The notes: generated by a model from the sequence alone, not told the origin. DNA of 41,990 bases from Desulfosporosinus sp. Sb-LF (GCF_004766055.1 NZ_SPQR01000020.1:1-41990), one strand, 5' to 3'. Counted from the first letter of the stretch, positions 27,457 to 36,636 are shown. Translations and numbers: made by a program.

Positions 27457-28542
27457 ATGAAATTTCAAAAGGTCAAAATTCTATTTATTTCAATCATAGT
27501 ATTATTATCAACAGTCTTACCCGCAACTACAGCCAATGCTCTTTTGGAGCAGTACACAACCAAGAGAATAGGTGGGCAGACAAGATTTGACACCGCCATT
27601 GAAGTATCAAAAGAATTTGTAGCTAAGGCTAAAAAACCAGTAGATTCAGTTATTTTATGTACTGCTTATGGCTATGCTGATAGCGTTTCGGTTACTCCGT
27701 TTGCAGTATATGTAAATGCACCTATTCTATTAACTGATAAAGAATTTCTGACTCCATCAACACAGGCAAGAATTATTGAAATGAACACAAAAAAAGTTTA
27801 TGTAATCGGTGGTACTGGAGTAATATCAGATAATGTATTGTCTACGTTAAGTGGTATGGGTATATCTGTTGAAAGAATTGCAGGAGTTAATAGATTTGAT
27901 ACAAATCGACTAATATTAGCAAAAATACCACAAGACTTATGGGGTGCTAATCCAAAATTCATTGATGGTTATGATGTTTTTGTTGGATTAACTGTAACAG
28001 TTGATACTATTGAACAAGATAATACGAATAAGATAAATCCAATAATCTTAACTGATGAAAATGGTGATGAAAATGATCCTTATTCAACAAGATCACAATA
28101 TTATAAGAATATCGTGACTACACTATACAATATATATGGCTATAAGTTTCATCCATTTTGTATGAGTAGCTATGGTCTTTCTACGAACGATAAAGCTATT
28201 GAAACATATGGTTTAAGTTTCAGTGATAAATTATCAGAATCAAAACTTAATGGTGATTCTGCTTCTGCAACAAATAACTCTCTATTTGCAAGTAAGTTTG
28301 TTTCACATCCATATGCTACTAATAGTGTTCTGATAACTACTGGGCTTAATTATATCGATGCTATAAGTACTGGTCCATTAGCGGCAATCACTTATAGCCC
28401 AATAGTTTATAAATTACCAAGTAATAATTATTATTATACATTTTCTAGTGCTTATAAAGCATGTTACAATGATGTGCAAACTGTTTATTACATTGGTGGA
28501 TCGGTTGTTGTTCCAGATGGTTCTGAAAGCATCTTGAAATGA
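27457..28542 (+). CDS. Secreted cell-wall-binding repeat (CWB2) protein
   Basis: The protein is about 361 aa. ATG 27457 after GGAGGGG gives a clean signal peptide (KFQKVK, hydrophobic core, cut near ANA/LLEQ); a frame to 27400 adds 19 residues without a good ribosome site. Two CWB2 repeats are clear, RIGGQTRFDTAIEVS and RIAGVNRFDTNRLIL, plus a third weak one ending VYYIGGSVVVPDG. CWB2 domains attach proteins to teichoic-acid-like polymers of the clostridial S-layer. No catalytic domain is seen. It is the sole gene between dif-like sites 7 and 8. Confidence 0.85.
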   Translation: MKFQKVKILFISIIVLLSTVLPATTANALLEQYTTKRIGGQTRFDTAIEVSKEFVAKAKKPVDSVILCTAYGYADSVSVTPFAVYVNAPILLTDKEFLTPSTQARIIEMNTKKVYVIGGTGVISDNVLSTLSGMGISVERIAGVNRFDTNRLILAKIPQDLWGANPKFIDGYDVFVGLTVTVDTIEQDNTNKINPIILTDENGDENDPYSTRSQYYKNIVTTLYNIYGYKFHPFCMSSYGLSTNDKAIETYGLSFSDKLSESKLNGDSASATNNSLFASKFVSHPYATNSVLITTGLNYIDAISTGPLAAITYSPIVYKLPSNNYYYTFSSAYKACYNDVQTVYYIGGSVVVPDGSESILK

Positions 28543-28587
28543 AAAAATCTTAAATGAATAATGATAATTTAGTTTAGTGATGATTTT

Positions 28588-28622
28588 ATAATCCCCACCT
28601 TATTTTGTTTGGTGGGGATTAT
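28588..28622 (+). terminator. Terminator of the CWB2 gene
   Basis: ATAATCCCCACC pairs perfectly with GGTGGGGATTAT, followed by TTTTGTT. Confidence 0.85.
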
Positions 28623-28647
28623 TTTGTTCAAAGGTTTAGAATTAGCC

Positions 28648-28675
28648 AATTGTCATAACCTTAGTTATAGGACTC
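28648..28675 (+). repeat. Xer/dif-like site 8
   Basis: Left arm AATTGTCATAA, centre CCTTAG, right arm TTATAGGACTC. A 24-codon frame at 28696-28770 follows but has no well-placed ribosome site. Confidence 0.7.
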
Positions 28676-28841
28676 AGGAGGATATTCGTGGTAATATGAC
28701 GAAGAAATGTAGAATAAAAGTATATGAACCTAATCGGAAATACTTCTGGATTGGGAAGTATAAAGGCTAGTTATTCGAGGACTTAGTTAAATGTTAGTGT
28801 TGACTAAATATAAAATTAACTAGAAAGGTGAGTTTGTTGAT

Positions 28842-30659
28842 ATGTCCCATAGAACTATTTGGAACTCTTTTGTTATTGCATTATTATTTTTATTAGTCTC
28901 TGCCACCAATGTTTTTGCTTCGCCACTAGTCCCGGGTTGGCCAGAGCCTCCAGTTAACTCTACTGAAATTATTGGAGATCGATTAGAAATGACTAGCCCA
29001 ACTACAGGCACCTTCCACTACAAATTATTTGATAAAAAAGGCAAAGACATAACTTCTGAGTTTCCTGTTGCTGATCTGTTTGTTGACGCGAGAATTTCAA
29101 AAAATGGTTGGGAAAATGGAGGAGGCGGAAGAGCCGTTGCAAGCTTGGATCCAAAAACCGGGACCTGTACATTGACCTATGATTTTTCTGAATCGGACAA
29201 ATACATTGTAGTTGGCATAACGCCTAGATATAGCAGTGGGGATAGTAAAACTTTTGTTATCGGCAATTCCGATGCAGAAGATCTTAAAATGGTTGATGAA
29301 ATTCATTTTCTAACGGATTCTTTGACTAAGACCGGATCTAATTCTGCCACTTTCAAATACAGTCTCATCAATTTTCTTGATGATATAACGCCAAAAGTCC
29401 CGGCCTCTGAGATCGAAGCATTTTCTACTCAAGGTTCAAATGTAACACTAGATCCTGCTACTGGGACTGGTACTCTTACTTTTAATACTTTAAATACCGA
29501 TCAACTTACCCAGATCATACTTAGAAATAAAGCCACAGGGGTTACTGCCGTGTTGAGCACCTTGGGATTAGACCCAGTTTCTGAGCCACTTGAAAGCACG
29601 ACACCTTCAGCAATATCCAGTATTAATTTTGCTTCATCTGACTTAGTGAAAACAGGAGAAAACACAGCAACTTTCCATTACAAAATATTGGATCACTTTT
29701 ATTCTGATATTACTAATGCAATCCCCGCCACAGACCTAGAGGCAACGGCCTCTATTGGTTCCGTCAAGGCTGACATAAGTTTAGACCCGGCAACTGGCAC
29801 TGGTACTATCACTAATGACTTTTTAGATAGTAATCAACAAATCCTCGTCAGCTTGATGCACAAAAAAGGAATCGGGATCTCAGCGTCCTTAAACCTAGTA
29901 AGTCCTGAGTCAAGCACTATTGCTGACAGCGACAAAGAAGATCTGACGATCGCGCAAATATCCTTTTTGCCCACCGATAAAATAGGGTTTAATAACAATG
30001 TACAACTGCAATATCAAATATTAAATAAAGAAGGTAAAGATATTACAAGGAAGATCCCAGCTTCTGAATTATTCGCAAGCTCATCCGTTAATTCAATGGT
30101 CACTTTAAAACCGGCCGATCGAGCGCTTAGCCTGTTCTATAATGTATATGCCGCAGATAAAACTATTGTTGTTTCTTTAGAGGATAAAGCAACTGGAGTT
30201 AAGGCAGCAGTAAATATAGGAAATATGCCCCCAGATCCTGAATTAGTTGCAGAAACAGATTCAAATACTTCCGATAACACAATTGTAACGTTTAAAGATC
30301 CGGTTTTAGAAAAAGCAATCCGAACGCTTATCTATAAGCCAACAGCAGATATTTATAAAAGCGAGGTGAGTAAAATTCTAGATTTTTCCATTGATAAAGG
30401 TTGTACAGATTTGTCTGGAATCGAGAATTTAACAGGCCTTGTTTCACTTGAAATTAATTCTGATCGAATAAAAGACCTATCATCCTTAAAGAAAATACCA
30501 AAGTTAATGGACCTGGAGTATGGAGGCTCATTAAATGATCTAAAATCTTTAGAAGAACTGACAAATTTAAGACTACTGGATCTAAAGAATACTAAAATAA
30601 GTTCTGAAGATTTATCTTCGTTACAGAAAGCTTTACCGGATTGTTATATCATGCATTAA
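28842..30659 (+). CDS. Secreted repeat protein with C-terminal leucine-rich repeats
   Basis: The protein is 605 aa. An N-terminal signal peptide ends near VFA/SPLV. Four Ig-like repeats of about 100 aa follow (near 35-140, 150-245, 260-355 and 368-460), each with a strand like ATFxYKI, then DIT, IPA, LDPATGTGT and a closing KxTGVxA. Residues 480-605 form internalin-like leucine-rich repeats (LTGLVSLEIN, LTNLRLLDLKN). There is no LPxTG or membrane anchor, so it may be released or held by other wall contacts. The architecture suggests adhesion or protein binding at the surface. It is the sole gene between dif-like sites 8 and 9. Confidence 0.75.
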   Translation: MSHRTIWNSFVIALLFLLVSATNVFASPLVPGWPEPPVNSTEIIGDRLEMTSPTTGTFHYKLFDKKGKDITSEFPVADLFVDARISKNGWENGGGGRAVASLDPKTGTCTLTYDFSESDKYIVVGITPRYSSGDSKTFVIGNSDAEDLKMVDEIHFLTDSLTKTGSNSATFKYSLINFLDDITPKVPASEIEAFSTQGSNVTLDPATGTGTLTFNTLNTDQLTQIILRNKATGVTAVLSTLGLDPVSEPLESTTPSAISSINFASSDLVKTGENTATFHYKILDHFYSDITNAIPATDLEATASIGSVKADISLDPATGTGTITNDFLDSNQQILVSLMHKKGIGISASLNLVSPESSTIADSDKEDLTIAQISFLPTDKIGFNNNVQLQYQILNKEGKDITRKIPASELFASSSVNSMVTLKPADRALSLFYNVYAADKTIVVSLEDKATGVKAAVNIGNMPPDPELVAETDSNTSDNTIVTFKDPVLEKAIRTLIYKPTADIYKSEVSKILDFSIDKGCTDLSGIENLTGLVSLEINSDRIKDLSSLKKIPKLMDLEYGGSLNDLKSLEELTNLRLLDLKNTKISSEDLSSLQKALPDCYIMH

Positions 30660-30723
30660 AAAAGCACCAAATTAAAGTGTACTAAACACGTCAGTAACAC
30701 GGAGATTTTACGAGTTCAACAAA

Positions 30724-30759
30724 CAATAGCACCAGCGTCCTTTGATGCTGGTGCTATTG
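30724..30759 (+). terminator. Hairpin overlapping dif-like site 9
   Basis: CAATAGCACCAGC pairs perfectly with GCTGGTGCTATTG. The 3' arm runs into the left arm of site 9. It lies 65 bp past the LRR gene and may end its transcript, though TCATAA rather than T follows. Confidence 0.5.
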
Positions 30760-30782
30760 TCATAACGTTCTTTATAGGACTC
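30755..30782 (+). repeat. Xer/dif-like site 9
   Basis: Left arm TATTGTCATAA, centre CGTTCT, right arm TTATAGGACTC. Its upstream GGTGCTATT is shared with site 5. Confidence 0.7.
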
Positions 30783-30930
30783 AAAGGGAATTCACCATTA
30801 AAGACCGCCAAGGACTGTGTCCCGTTGCCTCTTTTGCAAGAGACATGCTACGCATAATAATAATTCTAGGTCTATGGTTAAACCTTTTTCTTGGGCAATT
30901 TTAAGAATGAAAGAAAATGAAAAAAGTTAA

Positions 30931-31046
30931 GACTTAGAAGGCGCTTCTAAGCTTTTAAAGCTTGTTCGAGATATCGAGATATTGAGATACCCACTCTATC
31001 GGATTAGACGAGCTACGACCTGAATAATAGGCTTAGAATCTATATT
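30931..31046 (+). repeat. Accessory repeat, copy 2
   Basis: Second copy of the element at 25649, with the perfect hairpin CTTAGAAG/CTTCTAAG and ACTCTATCGGATTAG. Here it lies about 150 bp after site 9; the intervening stretch has no convincing gene. Confidence 0.65.
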
Positions 31047-31090
31047 TATCTTATATTAGATCTGACTATCCAAAACATGCACTAACCCTG

Positions 31091-31297
31091 TTATTGCCAA
31101 AAATGCTTTCCGAGAATATTTCGAACCTTGCGCTTGTGTTCTTGCAAAAATGGATCTTCCTCTGGATTATATCGAGCCCTTTCAACCTCTTGCCTAATAA
31201 TAGACTGAAATCTTTCTGTAAAAATGCTTTGTCGTCCAATTGAACTACTGTCGGATCTGAATCCGGTTTTATTGAAGTGAATTGTCAGTATAACCAC
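31091..31297 (-). CDS. Possible small protein, 68 aa
   Basis: A charged, probably helical protein (SIIRQEVERARYNPEED, HKRKVRNILGK). GTG 31297 lies just after GGGG. The family is not recognised. It is the only candidate gene between site 9 and the inverted site at 31472. Confidence 0.35.
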   Translation of the reverse strand: MVILTIHFNKTGFRSDSSSIGRQSIFTERFQSIIRQEVERARYNPEEDPFLQEHKRKVRNILGKHFWQ

Positions 31298-31471
31298 CCC
31301 CAGCGAATAAATCGTTGTTACTCCATTCTACGATAATAGAATAAATTTAACGATAGGTAGCAAAAAAAATCTCTAGAATCCCAGATGGACGGATTAAGAG
31401 GTTAATCCACAGGGGGTCGAAATTTAACCCCCTGAAATATATACAAGTGTAAAACTACACTAAGATCATTG

Positions 31472-31499
31472 AGGGCCGATAATGGACACTATGACATAA
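31472..31499 (-). repeat. Xer/dif-like site 10, inverted
   Basis: On the minus strand: left arm TTATGTCATAG, centre TGTCCA, right arm TTATCGGCCCT. It is the only copy found in reverse orientation. Confidence 0.55.
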
Positions 31500-32602
31500 G
31501 GCTGAAAGAGACGCAATACTTTTCTAAGTATGATAGCCGTTGTTTCTTGTTTCCTTGGTTTAGACGTTTTCTTTTTGTCCGGATAACAATAAATGGACAA
31601 AGCTAAGGTCAAATCTTGACCCCCTGTGAATAATAAAACGATATTAAGCCCTAATCTTGTGTTCTTTGAATTCGGATGTAAACTTCTTTTTTGGTATCAA
31701 AGCTATCACATATTTACTAGTATAATATCATGATATGGTGTTACTGTTTTATCATATCATGGTTTATAAAAAACCCTCTCATAATGGGAATCGTAGCGAT
31801 TATTCCTCATTAAACAATCTCTCATATAAATGTTATGGAATACAACTGAACAAAAATGTAATCCTGAAACGAAGCACCTAATATTGTAATTTTGAAAGCG
31901 CCACATAAATATTTTTACATCATGTGCTTTCTAACGTTCTCGAAAAAATTGGTCTCTGAAAAATAACCCTTTTTGATTAAAAAGTATGATTCTTAGTTAA
32001 TTGAGAATGCCGCAGTGAGGTGAGTAAAATAGCAAGAGAAATAGTTCTCGGTATAATTAACGGACTTATTCTTTCGACATGCTAGCATATACCCCAGCTA
32101 TTCCCGTACATATAGAATATATTCTTCAACTAGAAATAAACTACCTTTATTTTACTTCTTGATTACGTAAAGCACCCTCACGAAATAAACAACAAATGGC
32201 TGGGTAGATCCGAGATACTTATTTAACTGGGAACGATTTAATTGCTTTATGGGTAATAATGTCCTTAATCTATTCGTTAGTAATGATACTGGTTTTTTAT
32301 TGATATTGGGGCTTATGATTATAAAGAAGTCGCTGCGAAACAGGTAATGATAATGTGGTTATGACCCAGATCGATAATATGTCATAAACTAAATGAGATA
32401 AATGTTATGACACATTGAAACAAGACTTAAATTACTATAACAATCTAAGAAACCCGCATGGGATAAGACCTTGCGGGTTTCTTAGATTTACCGAATGTGA
32501 CACAGGGGGTCTTTGTCACATTGACAGCATATAAGGCATAAGGAATGGTTGGCGGCTTACCCCTGGACAACGTTCTTGAAGTTAGATCCCTTGGGTGACT
32601 TT
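31500..32602. other. Intergenic region with inverted repeats
   Basis: No convincing gene. Visible structures are ATGATATG/CATATCAT near 31730-31775, TGTCATAA/TTATGACA at about 32390-32412, and GTGACA/TGTCAC near 32498-32520. A weak 11-5-11 dif-like pattern occurs at about 32343-32369. Confidence 0.45.
32442..32488. terminator. Bidirectional terminator-like hairpin
   Basis: A perfect 17-bp stem pairs 32442-32458 with 32472-32488. It lies downstream of the minus-strand secreted protein gene and could end its transcript. Confidence 0.65.
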
Positions 32603-33058
32603 CTATTGCAAATCTATTTTAACTAAAGCATTACCCGCCGTAGTATAAACAATTGCGCCATTTTTAGATGCTGCCTCATAAAATTTGGCTACATATAATC
32701 CAGTAAAAGACCCTCTTGCTATTAAAATAGCGCTTACTCCTTCCCCTTGCCAATTAAGATTTGAAGCTGCCATTTTTGTTCCAAGTCCACTTGTTATTGT
32801 TGCTTGCAAGCCAAAATATTTAGCTAAATTTAAACATTGCTCTGAATTATAATAAGTGTAGGTGCCCGCTTTGAATCCATACATATTTTTATAAGCATAA
32901 GGACCATCGCTTCGCCCTCTTGCTGTTGCTTTTAGAGTAGTTGCCTTAGTTGCTTTCGAAGTAGCAGCCTGAGCTACAATGGGATTCATTAGGAGGCCTA
33001 TGCTGAAACAGCTGATCAGTATAACACTCAATACTTTCTTTGTTAACATTTTGATCAT
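32603..33058 (-). CDS. Secreted protein of unknown function
   Basis: The protein is about 151 aa. It has a signal peptide (lysines, hydrophobic core, cut near AQA/ATSK), then a Thr/Ala/Lys-rich linker and a compact domain with YGFKAGTYTYYNSEQCLNL and an aromatic-rich centre. ATG 33058 follows GAGGGGG; a longer frame has no better site. The family is not recognised. It lies next to a Crp/Fnr gene on the same strand, with a terminator between. Confidence 0.65.
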   Translation of the reverse strand: MIKMLTKKVLSVILISCFSIGLLMNPIVAQAATSKATKATTLKATARGRSDGPYAYKNMYGFKAGTYTYYNSEQCLNLAKYFGLQATITSGLGTKMAASNLNWQGEGVSAILIARGSFTGLYVAKFYEAASKNGAIVYTTAGNALVKIDLQ

Positions 33059-33138
33059 TTTAATTTTCCCCCTCAAATTGTTTTATCTTGATTAAGTTAT
33101 ACCATGTTAGAACCTCCCAATTCTGTATTGAGCAACAC

Positions 33139-33193
33139 AAAAAAAGAGATCCTCAATATCTTTGAGAACCACCCTCATAGAATCTCTTTTTTT
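33139..33193 (-). terminator. Terminator of the Crp/Fnr gene
   Basis: An 11-bp outer stem (AAAAAAGAGAT with ATCTCTTTTTT) encloses a small inner hairpin. The Crp stop codon lies inside the structure. Confidence 0.7.
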
Positions 33194-33855
33194 AGTTTGT
33201 TTAGATCTAGTATTCGGATCTGCTTTTGAACAATCTCTATTATCTTTAAGTCCTGTAGTTCATTTAAGGTCTTTGTAACATTTTCTCTTGTGATCCCAAC
33301 TAAATTACTAAGCTCTTCGTGAGTAAGTTTCAAGGATATCTCAGTAGCATCCTTTTGTTTTTTGCCATAGATTTTTGTCATTTGTATAAGGTTATTTATT
33401 ACCTTACTACGTGCATTTAGAAACATTAAATCCTGTATTTGCCTATTAGTATCAGCCAACCTTTGGGAAAGAATCGATATCAATTCAATACTCAACTGAG
33501 GAATATCATACAGTAGTATCAGAAAATCACTCTTTTTAATTGCAATAACAGTACTTTTCTCCAAAGCTACAGCAGTTGCTGTCCTAAACTCATTTTGAAA
33601 TAAAGTCATTTCTCCTAAAATATTACCAGTCTTAAGTATGGCAAGTGTTTTTTCTCGTCCATCCTTATGGAGTTTAACTATTTTGATATGGCCGGATAAA
33701 ATGAAATAAACACCATCGGTTGGTTGACCTTCTTCAAACAAGAAACTTTTTTTAGGGTAAGTACGCTGAATTGCTTTCTCCTGAATTTTAACGACCTGTT
33801 CTTTTGATAAATTTTCAAAAATAGGTATTACTGAAATATCCAAACTCTTTTGCAC
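33175..33855 (-). CDS. Crp/Fnr-family transcription regulator
   Basis: This 226-aa regulator has an N-terminal cyclic-nucleotide-binding-type beta barrel (residues 15-130, with FEEGQPTDGVYFILSG and ILGEMTLF), a dimer helix, and a C-terminal winged helix (LTHEELSNLVGITRENVTKTLNEL). There is no cysteine set for an iron-sulfur cluster, so it is not an Fnr-type oxygen sensor. It resembles the CprK/Flp-like group of clostridia; the ligand is unknown. The start is GTG 33855 or, with better spacing from GAGGTG, TTG 33843. The 39-bp repeats upstream are possible operators. Confidence 0.85.
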   Translation of the reverse strand: MQKSLDISVIPIFENLSKEQVVKIQEKAIQRTYPKKSFLFEEGQPTDGVYFILSGHIKIVKLHKDGREKTLAILKTGNILGEMTLFQNEFRTATAVALEKSTVIAIKKSDFLILLYDIPQLSIELISILSQRLADTNRQIQDLMFLNARSKVINNLIQMTKIYGKKQKDATEISLKLTHEELSNLVGITRENVTKTLNELQDLKIIEIVQKQIRILDLNKLKKEIL

Positions 33856-33943
33856 CTCATCACTTACGGTAATTACATTTTGTTTATGTTCAACAATCCC
33901 GCTTTAGACGCAATTATGTGCAGGTAGAGGAAGGTATCTATTT

Positions 33944-34030
33944 CAGTAGACTTATCAACTAGTAGATTAGTTAACTAATTGACGGGTAGATCGGTAGACT
34001 TATCGACTAGTTAATAGGTTAACTCATCGA
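33944..34030. repeat. Two 39-bp direct repeats upstream of the Crp/Fnr gene
   Basis: Copies at 33944-33982 and 33992-34030 share AGTAGACTTATC/GGTAGACTTATC, ACTAGT and GTTAACT. The first contains the perfect palindrome ATTAGTTAACTAAT. Spacing of 48 bp, close to 4.5 helical turns, and position suggest operators. Confidence 0.5.
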
Positions 34031-34046
34031 AACCATCCCGACTTCA

Positions 34047-34074
34047 ACTTGTCATAGTGTGAGTTATAGGACCC
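34047..34074 (+). repeat. Xer/dif-like site 11
   Basis: Left arm ACTTGTCATAG, centre TGTGAG, right arm TTATAGGACCC. Both arms are identical to those of site 1. It is the last site before the plasmid backbone. Confidence 0.72.
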
Positions 34075-34090
34075 AAGGAAAAGAGGTTAG

Positions 34091-34178
34091 GCCTTAGAAT
34101 TAGCTTCTAAGGCCTTTAAAACTTATTCGAGGTATAAAAACTATCAACTCTATCGGATTAATCAAGCTACAACCTAAA
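34091..34178 (+). repeat. Accessory repeat, copy 3
   Basis: Third copy of the element at 25649, starting 16 bp after site 11. Its hairpin, CCTTAGAA/TTCTAAGG, has another loop than copy 2 but keeps pairing. Confidence 0.6.
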
Positions 34179-34353
34179 ACTTTTCCGTTATATTTGACTT
34201 TAACCCAACCTTAGTTGTAACTGTCTCCGATCTTTAGTACGATGGTACTTTCTCTAGTAAGAGTGAATGCTCTGGAAATCAAAACAAACGTCAATAAGGC
34301 ACTCTTTTTATAGAACTACCTATGCCAATATGTTATTAAAAAGGCGGATTAAT

Positions 34354-34503
34354 ATGATTATGATGTCCCTTGAAAGTTATAAACTACAAATCAACAACAT
34401 GATATGGCCAAACGAGACTTTAAATATTCTTGCGCGCATTCAGGAGTATAAAGGTATGCAAAGCATATTTAAAAGACAGTTTCCTAAACTTAAAAGGGAC
34501 TGA
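34354..34503 (+). CDS. Possible 49-aa small protein
   Basis: ATG 34354 follows AAGGCGG and opens a 49-codon frame with LESYKLQINNM, an aromatic/acidic middle and the basic ending KRQFPKLKRD. A clean terminator overlaps the stop, which supports expression. The family is not recognised. Confidence 0.45.
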   Translation: MIMMSLESYKLQINNMIWPNETLNILARIQEYKGMQSIFKRQFPKLKRD

Positions 34504-34523
34504 GCTATAACCCAGTCCCTTTT
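34492..34523 (+). terminator. Terminator of the 49-aa gene
   Basis: AAAAGGGACTG pairs perfectly with CAGTCCCTTTT. Confidence 0.75.
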
Positions 34524-35611
34524 CGTACATTTCTAAATCAATTTGAAATTAGATTCCTTAGGTGAAGTTTAACTTTTCTACTGCAATTCTAGGGGAACCC
34601 CTAACAAGAGAATATGGACGCACACTTAAACAAAAGTGGAATGTGGCACTAACGCAATTTCATCAGCTTCTAAGTTTCTTTTTTATATTGCTTTCGGTAC
34701 TTCTATAGGTTAATATTAATTATATAATTACCTCGTTTTTTTTTGGCTTTGCCATCACTGATTCTTTATGATAAGGATTGGTGAATTAATTTCTTTCGCT
34801 CTGCTGATAGAGGGAAAGGTTACTTTTATTAGGAATCTTGGGTAGATTAGATTACCTAGGAGAAGCATGCCCGAAAGGGTTATATTTTAAATTTGGTAAA
34901 GACTGAGTAAAAAAGGAAGAGTGCAAACTCTGTGTTTTTAGCTAAACGCAGTTTTTTTGTGCTCTTTTTTAGGTTTACGTTCTTTTCTTAACAGAAGATA
35001 AACGTCTTAAATAAGCACTTTTGCTTACTCAAAGGTTTGGCGAACAAGTGAAGTTCGTACTTTCTTCTTCCTTAAGTGAGCGATCTGCTCACAATATCCT
35101 CCCCTGAGCTATCTGCTCTAATTGGGGTCAATATAATTTTCCATCTGATTCGAACGATCCGTTTGATTCCTCCCTGGCGATCTCGCCTTTGAACGGGAAC
35201 AAAAACATTTATTTTTTTATCTCAAGGCATCCGTTTTTACAAGTTTCTGCCTGGCGTTATGTCGCTAAAAGTGAAACTCGCTGTCTCGCCAATCGCCATT
35301 GCTGATGGCTTTCGGCACCCTTTTCAAAGGGCATAGGCAGTCCGTTGTGGAGAAATCCACACCTTCTTTTTGGAAGGAATACGGAATGGTGCTCACCGAT
35401 TTCAGGATACTTTTCTTCTTTCTTTCGTATTAACCAAAATAGAGACGGGGACGACGGAAGTTAATACAAAAAAACCTCTACGCTTTGCCAGAAGCGACTT
35501 TAAGGGAACACCTGCAGCACGTGCATAATTAGAAAATCCAAGAAACGCACGTAAAGAAGGTAACGGCCCTAGCTTTGCCTTACAATTTTTTAAAATGGAG
35601 TTGATAAAAAA
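34524..35611. other. Gene-free, hairpin-rich stretch
   Basis: No gene is seen. A terminator-like structure lies at about 34917-34970. From 35041 to 35377 small perfect hairpins follow one another: CGAAC/GTTCG, GTGAGC/GCTCAC (35076-35092), GAGC/GCTC (35106-35118), GGCG/CGCC (35176-35187), CCCTT/AAGGG, TGTGGA/TCCACA with a GAAA loop (35346-35361), and CCTTC/GAAGG. The second, third and fourth share the loop ATCT. It could be a structured RNA, a single-strand origin, oriT or the leader of the recombinase mRNA. Confidence 0.5.
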
Positions 35612-36616
35612 ATGAGTGATAAAACTATGAACCTTAAATTAAATCTTATATGTCAGGTCAACAAGCTAATGAACCGCACTAATTCCCACTCAATAGAAAC
35701 ACGACATCGATACGAAGATGCAACAGAACGTTTTTGTGGTTTCATTGCTGAAGAATTTCGTCTCCAAAAGTTCAAAAATGTTAAACCAAAACACTTTGAG
35801 TCATACGTAGCAAAAATGGTTACAGATGGCTATTCAGGAAAAACAATTACCACAGATTTATCTGGGATTCGATTTTTCCATGAATTGAGTGAATCACGCT
35901 TTATACTTCCTACAAATTCCGAACTGAAGAAATCAGGAGTTAATATCCCTCCGGTAGAAGTTGGCATAGTGGATCGCGCCTGGACAGATATAGAAATCGA
36001 AAAAGCTAAAGCTATTTCATCCGCAATGGGTCGACTAGATGTAACGGCCGGTATCGATTTGTCACGTAATTTTGGACTTAGAATCAATGAATTATCTTCT
36101 CTAAGAGTTTCACAATTAAAAAATGCCCTCATTAGTGATGAGCTCATTGTCAAAGGAAAAGGCGGCGTTGTGCGTATTATTTTAGTTCGAACTGCTCACC
36201 AAGTTAAAAGCCTCAATGCTGCAATAAATTATGCCATAGGATCCGGACGGGATAGATATAGTGACAGAGTACTAGCGAGCTCTGAAAAAGGTGGAGTTCG
36301 CCACAAGAAAGAAAGCCTTCAGAACTGGATTTCTAATCATCGAAAAAAGTTTGAAGAGGACTTTCGACAGAAGTATTCTGCAAACTATGAGAGTCAAAAA
36401 GCATACTGTGAAAGCCAAGGTTTCAAGCTAAACTGTGAAAACATCAGTTGGCATGGCCTCAGACACGCATATGCTCAGGAACGATACGAAGAACTATGCG
36501 CTGAATGTTTAAGCAAAGGCCTAAGTCACGAAAATGCAGCGTATCAGGCTAGAAAAGAGGTTTCCCATGAACTAGGCCATTACCGTGATTCAATTACAAA
36601 CGTTTATTTGAGATAA
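35612..36616 (+). CDS. Tyrosine recombinase (phage-integrase family)
   Basis: This 334-aa protein has an N-terminal SAM-like core-binding domain (residues 10-115) and a C-terminal catalytic domain. Catalytic residues read as Arg157 (FGLRINEL), Lys181 or Lys183 (VKGKGG), His281 and Arg284 (HGLRHAY), His323 (ELGHYRDS) and Tyr332 (ITNVYLR). The nucleophile lies two residues from the end, which is unusual. A roughly 60-aa insertion rich in charge precedes the HxxR box. It sits 1.5 kb from the last dif-like site and is a candidate, beside host XerC/XerD, for acting on them; it may equally be a plasmid resolution enzyme. Confidence 0.85.
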   Translation: MSDKTMNLKLNLICQVNKLMNRTNSHSIETRHRYEDATERFCGFIAEEFRLQKFKNVKPKHFESYVAKMVTDGYSGKTITTDLSGIRFFHELSESRFILPTNSELKKSGVNIPPVEVGIVDRAWTDIEIEKAKAISSAMGRLDVTAGIDLSRNFGLRINELSSLRVSQLKNALISDELIVKGKGGVVRIILVRTAHQVKSLNAAINYAIGSGRDRYSDRVLASSEKGGVRHKKESLQNWISNHRKKFEEDFRQKYSANYESQKAYCESQGFKLNCENISWHGLRHAYAQERYEELCAECLSKGLSHENAAYQARKEVSHELGHYRDSITNVYLR

Positions 36617-36636
36617 ACTATTGAGGATGTGAAGCA

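Noticed and set aside
32016-32090. 21-codon hydrophobic frame after GAGGTGAG, possible type I toxin
   Set aside because: Start codon and ribosome site cannot both be placed well; no antisense RNA promoter was evident.
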